The notes under the pieces: generated by a model
What the model was told of the DNA's origin: nothing
The model's database searches: none
Seen by the model: the letters and a program-made list of their open reading frames with translations, nothing else
DNA from: Clostridiaceae bacterium
GTDB lineage: Bacteria > Bacillota > Clostridia > Oscillospirales > Butyricicoccaceae
Length of the DNA stretch: 28,608 nt
Assembly (NCBI GenBank): GCA_016293155.1
Contig: JAEDEU010000010.1
Coordinates: 1-28,608 of the forward strand
Direction of reading: 5' to 3'
Shown here: positions 1-9,299 of the stretch, in pieces
Position numbering within the stretch: the first letter of the stretch is position 1
Layout: every line of letters starts with the position of its first letter
Program-made: the position numbers and the translations under genes

Positions 1-52
1 TGCATCCTTGGTAAGGATGAGGTCACCAGTTCGAATCTGGTTAGCAGCTCCA
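1..52 (+). tRNA. tRNA-Thr(GGT), 3' part only
   Basis: The window opens inside this tRNA, in the anticodon stem. Visible are the anticodon stem CATCC/GGATG (3-7, 15-19) around the 7-nt loop 8-14 with anticodon GGT at 10-12, a 5-nt variable loop, a T arm ACCAG-TTCGAAT-CTGGT (25-41), the 3' acceptor strand 42-48, the discriminator T and an encoded CCA (50-52). The D arm and 5' acceptor strand lie outside the window, so the acceptor pairing cannot be checked. Confidence 0.9.
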
Positions 53-219
53 AAATCCTTCTTAGAGTTCTTTCAGTTTTAAGAAGGTCTGTGAACTCCC
101 GGCAGCTTCGGTTGTCTGGTTTACATAGATTTTGCACCGATGAGGTGCACCGTACAAACGGCTTTTTTCAAAAGCGTTTTTACGATACTCTTTTCCGGCT
201 CAGCCGAAAAAGACAATTT
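53..219 (+). other. tRNA-Thr/tRNA-Phe spacer with small hairpins
   Basis: This 167-nt spacer carries no credible ORF. It holds several short inverted repeats: TGCACC-GATGA-GGTGCA (133-149), then CCGT-ACAA-ACGG running directly into CTTTTTT, and a GCTTTT/AAAAGC repeat followed by TTTTT. The second and third look like weak terminator-type structures after tRNA-Thr, or processing hairpins between co-transcribed tRNAs. I could not identify a convincing promoter for the downstream tRNAs. Confidence 0.4.
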
Positions 220-295
220 GCCTCTGTAGCTCAGTTGGTAGAGCAGGGGACTGAAAATCCCCGTGTCGGTGGTTCGATTCCGCCCGGAGGCACCA
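220..295 (+). tRNA. tRNA-Phe(GAA)
   Basis: This is a complete 76-nt cloverleaf with encoded CCA. The acceptor strands GCCTCTG and CGGAGGC pair except at one position that forms a G-T type wobble. The anticodon stem GGGGA/TCCCC (246-250, 258-262) encloses the loop CTGAAAA with anticodon GAA at 253-255. The T loop is TTCGATT. It sits 5 nt upstream of tRNA-Gly, so the two are almost certainly one transcript. Confidence 0.97.
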
Positions 296-300
296 AATAT

Positions 301-376
301 GCGGATGTAGCTCATCTGGTAGAGCGCCACCTTGCCAAGGTGGAGGTAGCGAGTTCGAGCCTCGTCATCCGCTCCA
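301..376 (+). tRNA. tRNA-Gly(GCC)
   Basis: This is a complete 76-nt cloverleaf with encoded CCA. Acceptor GCGGATG pairs with CATCCGC. The anticodon stem CCACC/GGTGG (327-331, 339-343) encloses TTGCCAA with anticodon GCC at 334-336. The T loop is TTCGAGC. A terminator follows 5 nt downstream and closes the tRNA transcription unit. Confidence 0.97.
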
Positions 377-380
377 TATG

Positions 381-413
381 AAACCGATTCGGATTGTCCG
401 GGTCGGTTTTTTT
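381..413 (+). terminator. Rho-independent terminator of the tRNA cluster
   Basis: An outer stem AAACCGA/TCGGTTT with an inner CGGA/TCCG helix is followed by a run of seven T residues. It lies directly after tRNA-Gly and before the permease promoter. Confidence 0.85.
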
Positions 414-418
414 CATTC

Positions 419-447
419 TTTACATTCGAGCCAGAGTCATTTATAAT
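419..447 (+). promoter_or_regulatory. Sigma-70/SigA promoter of the permease gene
   Basis: The -35 box TTTACA (419-424) and a perfect -10 box TATAAT (442-447) are separated by 17 nt. The predicted start near 454 leaves a leader of under 40 nt, too short for a purine riboswitch, so no aptamer control is visible for this purine/pyrimidine-type transporter. Confidence 0.8.
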
Positions 448-491
448 ATAATTGGTTTTATCGAAAAACAACGGAAGAAAGGGAAAAATTT

Positions 492-1853
492 ATGAACAAT
501 ACGTCCGGCATCAGCAATATCTTCCGGCTTGAAGGAAGAGTTCCGCTTGGAAAGGCAATCCCATTTGGGCTACAGCATATTCTGGCTATGTTTGTCGCGA
601 ACCTGACTCCAATCACGCTGATCGCTGCCGCGGCACAGCCGGCGCTCTCCCAGCAGGAAATCGCAATGCTGCTGCAAAACGCAATGTTTGTCGCAGGACT
701 TGCCACACTGATCCAGTTGTATCCGATCTGGAAGATTGGCTCACGGCTCCCGATTGTCATGGGCGTCAGCTTTACCTTTGTCACGGTGCTGAGTACCGTG
801 GCGGCCAATTACGGCTATCCCAGCGTGATTGGCGCGGTATTGATCGGCGGTATTTTTGAGGGAACGCTCGGTTTGCTGGCCAAATACTGGCGCAGGATCA
901 TCGCGCCGATTGTTGCGGCGTGCGTGGTAACTGCCATTGGCTATTCGTTGTTTACCGTTGGTGCACGCTCGTTTGGCGGCGGTTATGCAGAGGACTTCGG
1001 TTCGGCGCAGAATCTGCTGCTCGGCGGTATCACGCTTGCGGTCTGTCTGCTGTGGAATATTTTTGCAAAGGGCTATCTCAAGCAGCTGTCCGTTCTGGTT
1101 GGTCTGGTCGTCGGATACATCGTGGCGATCTTCATGGGCAAGGTGGATCTTTCCGTCATCCTGTCAGATGGTCTGATCTCACTGCCGCATTTCCTGCCGT
1201 TCAAGCCGGAATTTCATCTGGGTGCAATTTTCTCGGTGTGCATTATCTTTTTGGTATCCGCTGCGGAAACCATTGGAGATACCTCTGCGCTGGTCGCCAC
1301 CGGTCTGAACCGTGAGATCGAGAGCAGGGAAATCTCCGGCTCGCTGGCCTGCGACGGCTATGCATCTGCGCTGTCCTCATTGCTGGGATGTCCGCCGGTC
1401 ACCTCGTTCTCCCAGAATGTTGGACTGGTTGCAATGACGAAGGTCGTCAATCGCTTTACCATTATGACCGGCGCGGTCTGTATGCTGCTCGCAGGACTGC
1501 TTCCGCCGATCGGCAACTTCTTCGCATCTTTGCCGGAATCCGTGCTCGGCGGATGTACGATTATGATGTTCGGTACCATCCTCATTTCCGGCGTACAGAT
1601 GCTGGCCAAGGCGGGATTTTCTCAGAGAAATATTGTGATCGCATCGCTGTCGCTGTCGGTTGGCATTGGTTTTACTGCGGCAAGCGAATCCGGTCTGTGG
1701 GATATTTTCCCGGATCTGATCCAGTCCGTATTCTCATCCAATGTGGTTGCGGTGGTCTTTGTTGTATCCGTCGTGCTCAATCTGATTCTTCCGAAAAATA
1801 TGGAGGTTGGCGTGGAAACCGAGACAAAGACTGAGAGCGCAGGCAAGCGTTGA
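492..1853 (+). CDS. NCS2 nucleobase:cation symporter (xanthine/uracil permease family)
   Basis: A 453-aa polytopic inner-membrane transporter that should import a purine base (xanthine or urate) or uracil with H+ or Na+. The family landmarks are in place: the TM1 QH pair (Q28-H29), the TM8 substrate-binding glutamate in SAAETIGD (E259), and the TM10 QN motif (Q308-N309) in SFSQNVGLVAMT, matching the E. coli XanQ residues known to bind xanthine. Hydrophobic segments fit the family's 14-TM 7+7 fold, and the C-terminus after about residue 433 is a charged cytosolic tail. The ATG is preceded by a GAAAGGGA-type ribosome binding site about 7 nt away. The gene is monocistronic between its own promoter and terminator. 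The COG2233-like sequence favours xanthine over uracil, but the substrate is inferred. Confidence 0.93.
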   Translation: MNNTSGISNIFRLEGRVPLGKAIPFGLQHILAMFVANLTPITLIAAAAQPALSQQEIAMLLQNAMFVAGLATLIQLYPIWKIGSRLPIVMGVSFTFVTVLSTVAANYGYPSVIGAVLIGGIFEGTLGLLAKYWRRIIAPIVAACVVTAIGYSLFTVGARSFGGGYAEDFGSAQNLLLGGITLAVCLLWNIFAKGYLKQLSVLVGLVVGYIVAIFMGKVDLSVILSDGLISLPHFLPFKPEFHLGAIFSVCIIFLVSAAETIGDTSALVATGLNREIESREISGSLACDGYASALSSLLGCPPVTSFSQNVGLVAMTKVVNRFTIMTGAVCMLLAGLLPPIGNFFASLPESVLGGCTIMMFGTILISGVQMLAKAGFSQRNIVIASLSLSVGIGFTAASESGLWDIFPDLIQSVFSSNVVAVVFVVSVVLNLILPKNMEVGVETETKTESAGKR

Positions 1854-1874
1854 GTGTTTGACTGAAATTGACAG

Positions 1875-1909
1875 AAGGCATTTGCCCCAAACGGCGGCAG
1901 ATGCCTTTT
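1875..1909 (+). terminator. Terminator after the permease gene
   Basis: The stem GGCAT-T-TGCC pairs with GGCA-G-ATGCC around a CCAAACGGC-type loop and is followed by TTTTG and more T-rich sequence. It ends where the putative addB promoter begins. Confidence 0.75.
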
Positions 1910-1935
1910 GCTTTTGCCCCAAAACATGCTATACT
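1908..1935 (+). promoter_or_regulatory. Probable addB promoter
   Basis: The -10 box TATACT (1930-1935) lies 16 nt after a weak -35 TTGCTT (1908-1913), in the short gap between the permease terminator and the addB ribosome binding site. The -35 matches only about half the consensus. Confidence 0.5.
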
Positions 1936-1967
1936 TAGGTGGTATCAATTTGGAGGAGGAAAACGGA

Positions 1968-4900
1968 ATGCGCATTCTGACCGGACGGGCGGGCAGCGGC
2001 AAGACACAGCGGCTGTTTGCGGAGATGATTCAAAACAGGGAGACGCGGCATATTCTGATCGTTCCGGAGCTGTATTCCCACGAATATGAGCGAGAGCTGG
2101 CGCGGCAGACACACAATACCGGCGGGCAGTTCTGTGAGGTGCTCACCTTCCGCCGCGCGGCGCACCGCGTCTTTGCGGAAACCGGCGGGCTTGCGGATAC
2201 CGTACTGTCCCAGGCGGGACGGCTGCTGGTGCTGTTTGAATCCGTCCGCCGCAGTGCGGATGCGCTGACGGTGTATCAGGATGTGGCGCGCAGACCCGAG
2301 CTGCTGCGGGAGCTGCTGTCCGTGATTGACGAGCTGAAAAGCGGCGCGGTCACAGGAGAACAGGTGCTGTCCGCCTCGGAGCAGGTGGAGGGAAGCCTCT
2401 CGGCAAAGCTGCGCGATATCGGACTGATCGACACGGTCTATGAAACGCTGACCGCACAGGAGCTGCCCGATCCGCGCGACGAGCTGACGCGGATGCTGGA
2501 AAAGCTGCCGCAGAGCACGCTGTTTGACGGCGCACAGGTGTACTTCGACAGCTTTGCAGGCTTTACGATGCAGGAGTTTGCGATCATTTCCTGCCTGCTC
2601 GGCAAAAAGGTGCCGGTCACGGTTGCGCTGACCTATGATGCGGCGGAGCCGGAGCTGTTCGGCACGGCGCAGACTACCATCCATCGCCTGCGCGCGATTG
2701 CCGGACGGAACGGCACTTCGGTGCGCATGGAGGACTGCGGCGCGTGCCGGATGGAAAAGCCCGCGGATCTGACCGCGCTGGAATCCGTCCTGCTGCGTGC
2801 GGGACAGCAGACACAGGCATCCGACCGGAGCAGCGTTTTTCTGCACGCGGCCTCTGATCTGTTTTCCGAGTGCGAGTACGCCGCGGCGCAGATTTTGAAA
2901 ACCATCCGTGAAACGCGCTGCCGCTATCGGGATGTCGTGGTGACGGCGCGCAATTTTGAGGTCTATGCACCGGCACTGGAATTGGTGTTTGAGCGCTATG
3001 GCATTCCAGTATTTCTGAGTGAAAAGCATGATATCCTGCAAAAGCCGGTGCTCGCGCTGGTCGGTGCGGCGCTGCGCGCGGTCACAGGCGGCTGGCGGTA
3101 TGAGGATGTGTTTACGTATTTAAAAACCGGCTTTGCCAACGTCACGCCGGAGGAGTGCGATGAGCTGGAAAATTATGCCCTGTTCTGGCGGCTGCGCGGG
3201 GAGAAGGCATGGCGTGAGCCGTGGACGCGCAATCCGGAGGGCTTCAGCGGCGTGATTACCGACCGCGGACGCGAACAGCTGGAACGATTAAACGAGCTGC
3301 GCGAGCGCGTCACACAGCCGCTGCTGGCGCTGACCGGAGAGCTGGAGCAGGCGAACACCGCAACCGAATATGCACAGGCTGTGTACAGCTTTCTGGAGCG
3401 CATCGACGCGGGCACGTGCATTGCAGCGCGTGCAGATGCGCAGGAGCAGGCGGGAAATTTGCAGACGGCAGAGGAATACCGTCAGCTCTGGGAAATCCTC
3501 GTGCAGGCGCTGGAGCAGCTTGCATGGGTGTACGGCGACGGGGAGATGGACACGGGGGTGTTTGTCACGCTGCTGCGTCTGGTGCTGTCCGAGTACGATG
3601 TGGGTACGATTCCGATCTCTATGGACCGCGTGACCTGCGGTCCGATGGAGCGCGTCTGCCGCACGGGAACGCCGCATGTGTTCGTGCTCGGCGCGAATGA
3701 CGGCGTGCTGCCCTCTGCCGGCGAAAGCGGCGGCGTGCTGACCGATTCCGACCGCGAGCAGCTGCTCGCCTGCGAGATCGAGCTGACCACCGGCGAGGAC
3801 CGTGCAGCACGTGAGCAGGAGCTGATCTACCGGATGCTGTCCGCGCCGTCGCAGACCATGCACCTGAGCTGGCTGTGCGGCGGCGGGGAGGGGCGACCGT
3901 CCTATCTGGTCGAGCGCATCCGCTCGTGTCTGACCGGCGTGCCGGAGACCAACGAGGCGGCGCTCATGGGCAGCTATCGTCTGGAATGTGAGCGCACGCG
4001 CAGGGAGCTTGCCAGCCTCGGCGCGGGCGGCGACCGCTCTCCGGCGGCGCAGGCGGCATATCGTGCGGGCATTGAGCACGAAACGCCCATCCGAAGCACG
4101 GTGCGCGGCCCGATCCGCGACCGCGAAATGATTTCCGCGCTGTACGGCGAACGCATTCGTCTGACCGCCTCGCGTGTGGATCAGTTTTACAGCTGTCAGT
4201 ACGCATACTTTTTAAAATACGGACTGCGCGCAAAGGAGCGGCGCAGAGCAGCCTTTGACGCGCCGGAAACCGGAACCTTTCTGCACTATGTGCTGGAGCA
4301 CACCATCCGCGAGATCACCGCGCGCGAGGGCGGCGCGGCAGGCTGTTCGGATCAGGACGCCTCAAAAATCGCGCACCGGTGGGTGCAGGAGTATATTGAC
4401 TCCATGCTGGGCGGTCTGGAATCGCACAGCGCGCGCTTCCGGTATCTGTTCCGCCGGCTGGTGCGCCTGCTGGATGAGATGCTGCAAAACATTCTGGAGG
4501 AGCTGAGAAGCTCGGATTTTGTGCCGATTGATTTTGAGCTGGGTGTTTTCCCACGGGGCGATATTCCGCCGGTGGAGGTCGAGCTGGAAAACGGCACGCT
4601 GGAGCTTGCAGGCAAGGTGGACCGCGTGGACGGATACATTCAGGGCGACAAGCTGTATGTGCGCGTGATGGACTACAAGAGCGGCACAAAGGCGTTTGAC
4701 CTCTCCGACCTGTGGTACGGGCTGAATATGCAGCTGCTCATCTATCTGTTTACCGTGCAGGACAACGGTCTGGAACGCTACCGCAGGCGCATTGCCCGGT
4801 CACTGAATGAAATTGTTCCGGCAGGAGCACTGTATATTCCGGCGCGGTCGGTCGTGCCGGATGCGGAGCGCGAGGAAACCGAGGACGGCGTGCGCGCCCT

Positions 4901-5282
4901 GCGCGAAAAGGCACTGCGCCGCTCCGGTCTGATTCTGAATGACCCGGATGTGCTCGAAGCGATGGAGCATGATATCGTCAAGAGCGGGCGCTTTCTGCCG
5001 CTGACCGTGCGCAAGGGCGGCACGGTATCCTCCACGGCGCTGACCAGCCTGGAGGAGATGGGAAAGCTCGCGGCGCACATCCGCAAAACACTGGAGGACA
5101 TGGGACGTCAGCTGCTGGACGGCAGCACGCAGGCGAAGCCCTACCGCAAGGGACCGAAGGACACCGCCTGTACCTGGTGCCCGTACGCATCGGTATGTCA
5201 GTTTGACGCGAAGCTCGGCGACCGCGCACGCTATTTAAAGAAGCTCAGTCAGCAGGAATTCTGGGAGCAGATGGAGGGATAA
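1968..5282 (+). CDS. addB: AddAB helicase-nuclease, AddB subunit
   Basis: A 1104-aa subunit of the AddAB complex, which unwinds and resects double-strand breaks to load RecA. Residues 6-13 form the Walker A motif GRAGSGKT. The C-terminal RecB-type nuclease domain has D885 and the D902-Y903-K904 active-site motif (MDYKSGT). Four cysteines, C743, C1068, C1071 and C1077, have the C...CX2CX5C spacing of the 4Fe-4S cluster known to brace AddB nucleases. I start at ATG 1968 because GGAGGAGGA (1952-1960) sits 7 nt upstream; an in-frame earlier start at 1908 would lie upstream of the -10 box. The stop is 2 nt before addA, so the subunits are co-translated in equal amounts. Length and motifs are normal for Clostridia. 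Confidence 0.97.
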   Translation: MRILTGRAGSGKTQRLFAEMIQNRETRHILIVPELYSHEYERELARQTHNTGGQFCEVLTFRRAAHRVFAETGGLADTVLSQAGRLLVLFESVRRSADALTVYQDVARRPELLRELLSVIDELKSGAVTGEQVLSASEQVEGSLSAKLRDIGLIDTVYETLTAQELPDPRDELTRMLEKLPQSTLFDGAQVYFDSFAGFTMQEFAIISCLLGKKVPVTVALTYDAAEPELFGTAQTTIHRLRAIAGRNGTSVRMEDCGACRMEKPADLTALESVLLRAGQQTQASDRSSVFLHAASDLFSECEYAAAQILKTIRETRCRYRDVVVTARNFEVYAPALELVFERYGIPVFLSEKHDILQKPVLALVGAALRAVTGGWRYEDVFTYLKTGFANVTPEECDELENYALFWRLRGEKAWREPWTRNPEGFSGVITDRGREQLERLNELRERVTQPLLALTGELEQANTATEYAQAVYSFLERIDAGTCIAARADAQEQAGNLQTAEEYRQLWEILVQALEQLAWVYGDGEMDTGVFVTLLRLVLSEYDVGTIPISMDRVTCGPMERVCRTGTPHVFVLGANDGVLPSAGESGGVLTDSDREQLLACEIELTTGEDRAAREQELIYRMLSAPSQTMHLSWLCGGGEGRPSYLVERIRSCLTGVPETNEAALMGSYRLECERTRRELASLGAGGDRSPAAQAAYRAGIEHETPIRSTVRGPIRDREMISALYGERIRLTASRVDQFYSCQYAYFLKYGLRAKERRRAAFDAPETGTFLHYVLEHTIREITAREGGAAGCSDQDASKIAHRWVQEYIDSMLGGLESHSARFRYLFRRLVRLLDEMLQNILEELRSSDFVPIDFELGVFPRGDIPPVEVELENGTLELAGKVDRVDGYIQGDKLYVRVMDYKSGTKAFDLSDLWYGLNMQLLIYLFTVQDNGLERYRRRIARSLNEIVPAGALYIPARSVVPDAEREETEDGVRALREKALRRSGLILNDPDVLEAMEHDIVKSGRFLPLTVRKGGTVSSTALTSLEEMGKLAAHIRKTLEDMGRQLLDGSTQAKPYRKGPKDTACTWCPYASVCQFDAKLGDRARYLKKLSQQEFWEQMEG

Positions 5283-5284
5283 GC

Positions 5285-8200
5285 ATGGCAGTACAATGGA
5301 CAGAGCAGCAGGCAGCTGCGATTGAAAACCGCGGCGGTACACTGCTGGTTTCTGCGGCGGCAGGCTCGGGCAAGACCGCCGTGCTGGTCGAGCGCATCCT
5401 GCGACGCATCACGGATCCGAATGACCCGAAAGACATCGACAGCTTTCTGATCGTGACCTTTACCAAGGCGGCGGCAGCGGAAATGCGCGGCAAGATCGCG
5501 GATCAGCTGTCCCGCCTCGCGGCGGAGCACCCGGAAAATGCACGTCTGCGCCGCCAGCTGATGCTGGTGCACCGCGCAAAAATCACGACCGTACACGCAT
5601 GGTGCATGAGTCTGGTGCGCGAGCATTTCCACGAGCTGGGGCTTGCGCCGGATTTCCGCACCGCCGACCAGAGTGAGCAGGAGGCAATCCGTGCAGAGGT
5701 GCTTGAGGAGGTACTCGAAGCGCTGTACGATGCAGGCAGCGCGGAATTTGAATATCTGGCGGATGTGCTCAGCTCCGGACGCGATGACCGCCGCATGGCG
5801 CAGGTCGTGCTGGATACCTTTGAGGTATTGCAGAGCAGTGCGAATCCGCGCGCGGTACTGCGCAGCTATCGGGACAAATACGCCGCGCCGTTTGACCGCT
5901 TTGCGGACACCGACTGGGGGCGTGAGCTGTTGGCGCAGGCGGAGGATATGTGCCGCTACGGCATGGATTCGCTTGCCTGTGCGCTGGACGCGATGGCGGA
6001 GGACGAGACGGTAAACGAAAAGTACCGTCCCGCGTTTGCGCATGATGCACAGTGCGCGCAGAACCTGCTGACTTTGGTGCAGGACGGCGCGTGGGACGCG
6101 GCGGTGGAATACGCCGCAGAGATCAAACGCACGCGGATGCGTCTGGGCGCGGTGCGCGGCTATGAGGACAAGGCGTTTCTCGACCGGCTCAAGGGATTTC
6201 GGGAAACCTGGAAAAAGCTGTCCGATCAGCTCGTGCAGAGCGTGCTGTTCCTGACCGAGGAGCAGATCCGCGAGGACATCAGCCGGATGAAGCCGGCAGT
6301 CTGCGCGCTGTGTGACGCGGTACAAGCGTTTTCGGATGCGTATGACGCGGAAAAGCGGCGGCGCAATGTCGTGGATTTTTCCGATCTGGAGCATTTTGCC
6401 GTACAGCTGTTACAGGACGAGCACGGTCAGCCGACCGCACTTGCACGGGAAATGCACTTTTCCGAGATCATGGTGGACGAATATCAGGACACCAACGACG
6501 TGCAGGACGCGATTTTCCGTGCGGTATCCGATGACGAGAAAAACATCTTTATGGTCGGAGACGTGAAGCAGAGTATTTACCGCTTCCGCATGGCGGAGCC
6601 GCGCATTTTTCTCAGCCGCTACCGGAGCTATCAGGATGCGGAGCGGGTGCAGGACGATGCACCGCGGCGCATTGTGCTCTCCCAGAATTTCCGCTCGCGC
6701 CGGCAGGTGCTGGACTGCACAAACTTCCTGTTTTCCGCCGTGATGAGCGAGCGGCTGGGTGATTTGCGCTATACCGACCGCGAGGCGCTGTATCCCGGCG
6801 CGTCCTATCCGGATGTGCCGACTGCGGGCTATGATGCGGAGCTGTGCGTGCTGGAAACCGGCGGAAAGAGCGAGGATGACGAGGAATCGCCGGAAAAAAT
6901 CGCCATCGAGGCGGATTACTGCGCGATGCGTGCGGCGGAGCTGCTGGAAAGCCGCTATCCGGTTTATGACCGCGCACTCGGCACAACCCGCCCGTGCACG
7001 CCGTCCGACATCGTGATTCTGCTGCGCTCAGTCAAGAACAAGGCGCCGGTGTTTCAGCGTGCGCTGGAGGCGCGCGGCGTGCCTGCGGCGGCGGAGGCAT
7101 CCGACGGCATTTTGCAGACACCGGAGGTGCTCACGCTGTGCGCGTTTCTGGAGATCATCGACAATCCGCGGCAGGATGTGCCGCTGCTCGCCGTTCTGCG
7201 CTCTCCGCTGATCGGCTGGAATGAGGAGCTGCTCGCGCGGGTGCGCACGGCGGATATGGAGTCCGATTACTATACCGCGCTCTGTGCGGCGGAGCTGCCG
7301 GAAACACAGGAATTTTTACGGCTGCTTGCGCGTCTGCGCCTGCTCGCGGCGGACGTATCCGTGCAGCGGCTGCTGTGGACAATTCTGGACGAGACCAACG
7401 CGGTCGGCATTTATGGTGCGATGCCGGGCGGCGCACTGCGTCAGCGCAATCTGACCGCTCTGCTGGAGGCGGCAGGGGCATTTGAACGCAGCGGCAGCCG
7501 CGGTCTGTTCGCCTTTGTGCGCTATCTGCGTGACCTGCGCGAGCAGGGCGAGGACATCACGGCGGCCTCTGCGGGCGAGAGCGGCGGCTTTGTGCGCATC
7601 ATGACCATCCATAAGTCCAAGGGTCTGGAATTTCCCATTGTCATTCTGGCGGACTGCGCAAAGCGGTTTAACATGACCGATCTGACGCAGAGCGTGCTGC
7701 TGCACCGGCAGATGGGCATCGGCATCAAGTGCTGCGATCTGGAACGCGGCGTGCGGTACAGCGGCGTGGATCACCGTGCACTTGCCTCCGTGCTGCGCCG
7801 TGAGACGGTCAGCGAGGAGCTGCGCGTGCTGTATGTCGCACTCACCCGCGCAAAGGAAAAGCTGATTATCACCTGCGCCCTGCCCAATCCGGCGCGCACG
7901 ATTGCCCAGTGGTCAGCGCTTGCCCTGCGGGAGAAGCTGCCGGAATATGCGCTGGCGTCCGCAAACACGCCGGCGATGTGGCTGATCGTGCCCATGCTGC
8001 GGCACCCCGGCGCGCAGGCGCTGCGGGCGCTGTGCCCGGAGCTGCCGCCGCTGGATACACACGCGCCCGAGGGCATCACGGCACAGCTCATTCAATATAC
8101 CGGCAGTGAGCCGGTTTCGACGGAATGTGCACAGTCCGAGGCGGAGCAAACGGAGCTGCCGCCCATTCCGCCGAGCTATGCATATCCCGCGCCCGGGCTG

Positions 8201-8872
8201 GCGGACATCCCCTCCAAGCTGACGGCGACCGCGCTGACCGGCTCGTTCCGCGCGGCAGAGGCGCAGGAGGGAACCGCGGTGCATGTGGAGCACACGCTGC
8301 GCCGTCCGTTTTTTGACCGCGATGCGCACGGGCTCACGCCGTCCGAAATCGGTACGGCACATCATATGTTTTTGCAGTTCACGGATTTTTCCGTCTGCGT
8401 GAACGGCGGCATTGAGGGCGAAATCACGCGGCTGGTGGACAATCACACGCTCACCCGGCAGCAGGGCGAGGCGCTGAAGGTGCCGCTGCTCCGCCGATTC
8501 TTCGCCTCTCCGCTGATGCGTGAGATGATGCGTGCGAAGGAGCTGCGGCGCGAGTTTAAATTCTCCGTTCTGGTGCCCGCGTGTGATTACTATCCGGAGG
8601 CGGCGGAGCATCCGGAGGAAAAGGTACTGTTACAGGGCGTTGTGGACTGCCTGTTTGAGACGGAGGACGGCATCACCGTGGTGGACTTCAAGACCGACCG
8701 CGTTTCCCGCAGCGGCGCGGCGGAGCGAGCGGAAAAATACCGCGGACAGCTGGAGGCATATGCCCGCGCCGTCCGGTTGGTGTTCGAAAAACCCGTGATC
8801 CGCTGTGTTTTGTTCTTTTTGCAGACCGGTCAGAGTGTCGAACTGCGTCCGGAAAAAAATATCGAAACTTGA
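5285..8872 (+). CDS. addA: AddAB helicase-nuclease, AddA subunit
   Basis: A 1195-aa UvrD-like SF1A helicase fused to a RecB-type nuclease, the motor subunit that partners AddB. Walker A is AAAGSGKT at 24-31. Walker B/motif II is DEYQDTN beginning at D398. Motif III-IV signatures (GDVKQSIYRFR) follow, and motif VI reads LYVALTRAKEKL. The C-terminal nuclease contributes D1121 (VDCLFE) and D1134-F-K1136 (VVDFKTD). GGAGGG in the last codons of addB gives the ribosome binding site, with start ATG 5285. No terminator is visible after the TGA, so some read-through into rpmE is possible even though rpmE has its own promoter. Size is close to B. subtilis AddA. Confidence 0.97.
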   Translation: MAVQWTEQQAAAIENRGGTLLVSAAAGSGKTAVLVERILRRITDPNDPKDIDSFLIVTFTKAAAAEMRGKIADQLSRLAAEHPENARLRRQLMLVHRAKITTVHAWCMSLVREHFHELGLAPDFRTADQSEQEAIRAEVLEEVLEALYDAGSAEFEYLADVLSSGRDDRRMAQVVLDTFEVLQSSANPRAVLRSYRDKYAAPFDRFADTDWGRELLAQAEDMCRYGMDSLACALDAMAEDETVNEKYRPAFAHDAQCAQNLLTLVQDGAWDAAVEYAAEIKRTRMRLGAVRGYEDKAFLDRLKGFRETWKKLSDQLVQSVLFLTEEQIREDISRMKPAVCALCDAVQAFSDAYDAEKRRRNVVDFSDLEHFAVQLLQDEHGQPTALAREMHFSEIMVDEYQDTNDVQDAIFRAVSDDEKNIFMVGDVKQSIYRFRMAEPRIFLSRYRSYQDAERVQDDAPRRIVLSQNFRSRRQVLDCTNFLFSAVMSERLGDLRYTDREALYPGASYPDVPTAGYDAELCVLETGGKSEDDEESPEKIAIEADYCAMRAAELLESRYPVYDRALGTTRPCTPSDIVILLRSVKNKAPVFQRALEARGVPAAAEASDGILQTPEVLTLCAFLEIIDNPRQDVPLLAVLRSPLIGWNEELLARVRTADMESDYYTALCAAELPETQEFLRLLARLRLLAADVSVQRLLWTILDETNAVGIYGAMPGGALRQRNLTALLEAAGAFERSGSRGLFAFVRYLRDLREQGEDITAASAGESGGFVRIMTIHKSKGLEFPIVILADCAKRFNMTDLTQSVLLHRQMGIGIKCCDLERGVRYSGVDHRALASVLRRETVSEELRVLYVALTRAKEKLIITCALPNPARTIAQWSALALREKLPEYALASANTPAMWLIVPMLRHPGAQALRALCPELPPLDTHAPEGITAQLIQYTGSEPVSTECAQSEAEQTELPPIPPSYAYPAPGLADIPSKLTATALTGSFRAAEAQEGTAVHVEHTLRRPFFDRDAHGLTPSEIGTAHHMFLQFTDFSVCVNGGIEGEITRLVDNHTLTRQQGEALKVPLLRRFFASPLMREMMRAKELRREFKFSVLVPACDYYPEAAEHPEEKVLLQGVVDCLFETEDGITVVDFKTDRVSRSGAAERAEKYRGQLEAYARAVRLVFEKPVIRCVLFFLQTGQSVELRPEKNIET

Positions 8873-8884
8873 GAAAAAAAGTGC

Positions 8885-8913
8885 TTGCATTTGTGCGCCG
8901 AGTGTGGTAGTAT
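8885..8913 (+). promoter_or_regulatory. rpmE promoter
   Basis: The -35 box TTGCAT (8885-8890) and -10 box TAGTAT (8908-8913) are 17 nt apart, just after the addA stop codon. The predicted leader is about 38 nt. Confidence 0.7.
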
Positions 8914-8957
8914 AAATTTACTGCTGTTAGCTTTACTAGGAAAGAGGTGAAACATCA

Positions 8958-9161
8958 ATGAAGGAAGGAATCCATCCGAAGTACGAAAAGACCACGATTC
9001 GTTGTGCTTGCGGTGCGGTTTATGAGACTGCTTCCACCAAGCCGAACATCTCGGTAGAAGTCTGCTCCAAGTGTCACCCGTTCTTTACCGGTAAGCAGAA
9101 GCTGGTAGATACCGGCGGACGTGTTGATCGCTTCAAGAGACGCTTCAACATGGGCAAGTAA
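8958..9161 (+). CDS. rpmE: 50S ribosomal protein L31, zinc-binding type
   Basis: A 67-aa large-subunit protein that helps bridge the two ribosomal subunits. It has the four-cysteine zinc-ribbon form: C16, C18 (RCACG) and C36, C39 (CSKCHPFFTGKQK), and a basic C-terminus RFKRRFNMGK. The zinc-containing (C+) form is the one normally used in zinc-replete cells; no C- paralog or Zur box is visible here. AAAGAGGTG lies upstream of ATG 8958 at suitable distance. The gene is monocistronic between its own promoter and terminator. Confidence 0.98.
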   Translation: MKEGIHPKYEKTTIRCACGAVYETASTKPNISVEVCSKCHPFFTGKQKLVDTGGRVDRFKRRFNMGK

Positions 9162-9173
9162 TTTAGGTCTTGA

Positions 9174-9202
9174 AACCTGTCGCAGTTTGCGGCAGGTTTT
9201 TT
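9174..9202 (+). terminator. rpmE terminator
   Basis: AACCTG-T-CGCA pairs with TGCG-G-CAGGTT around a short GTT loop, then a run of six T residues. This is a textbook intrinsic terminator 12 nt after the stop. Confidence 0.9.
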
Positions 9203-9260
9203 GTTGTCCGTATTTTGGGAAAAAATCCAATCTGCCCTATCTTTTTGCGCGGTGTCACGA

Positions 9261-9266
9261 TATAAT
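9261..9266 (+). promoter_or_regulatory. -10 box for the C_GCAxxG_C_C gene
   Basis: A perfect TATAAT lies 33 nt upstream of the start codon and downstream of the rpmE terminator, so it should drive the next gene. I see no good -35 at 16-18 nt; the match there is poor. Confidence 0.45.
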
Positions 9267-9299
9267 GAAATCAGGAATTTTAAAACAGGAGGCACAATC

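Noticed and set aside
91..381. 96-aa plus-strand and 116-aa minus-strand ORFs across the tRNA cluster
   Set aside because: They run through two complete tRNAs and have no ribosome binding site; they are chance open frames.
453..491. Purine riboswitch upstream of the permease
   Set aside because: The leader after the predicted start is under 40 nt and has no aptamer-like structure.
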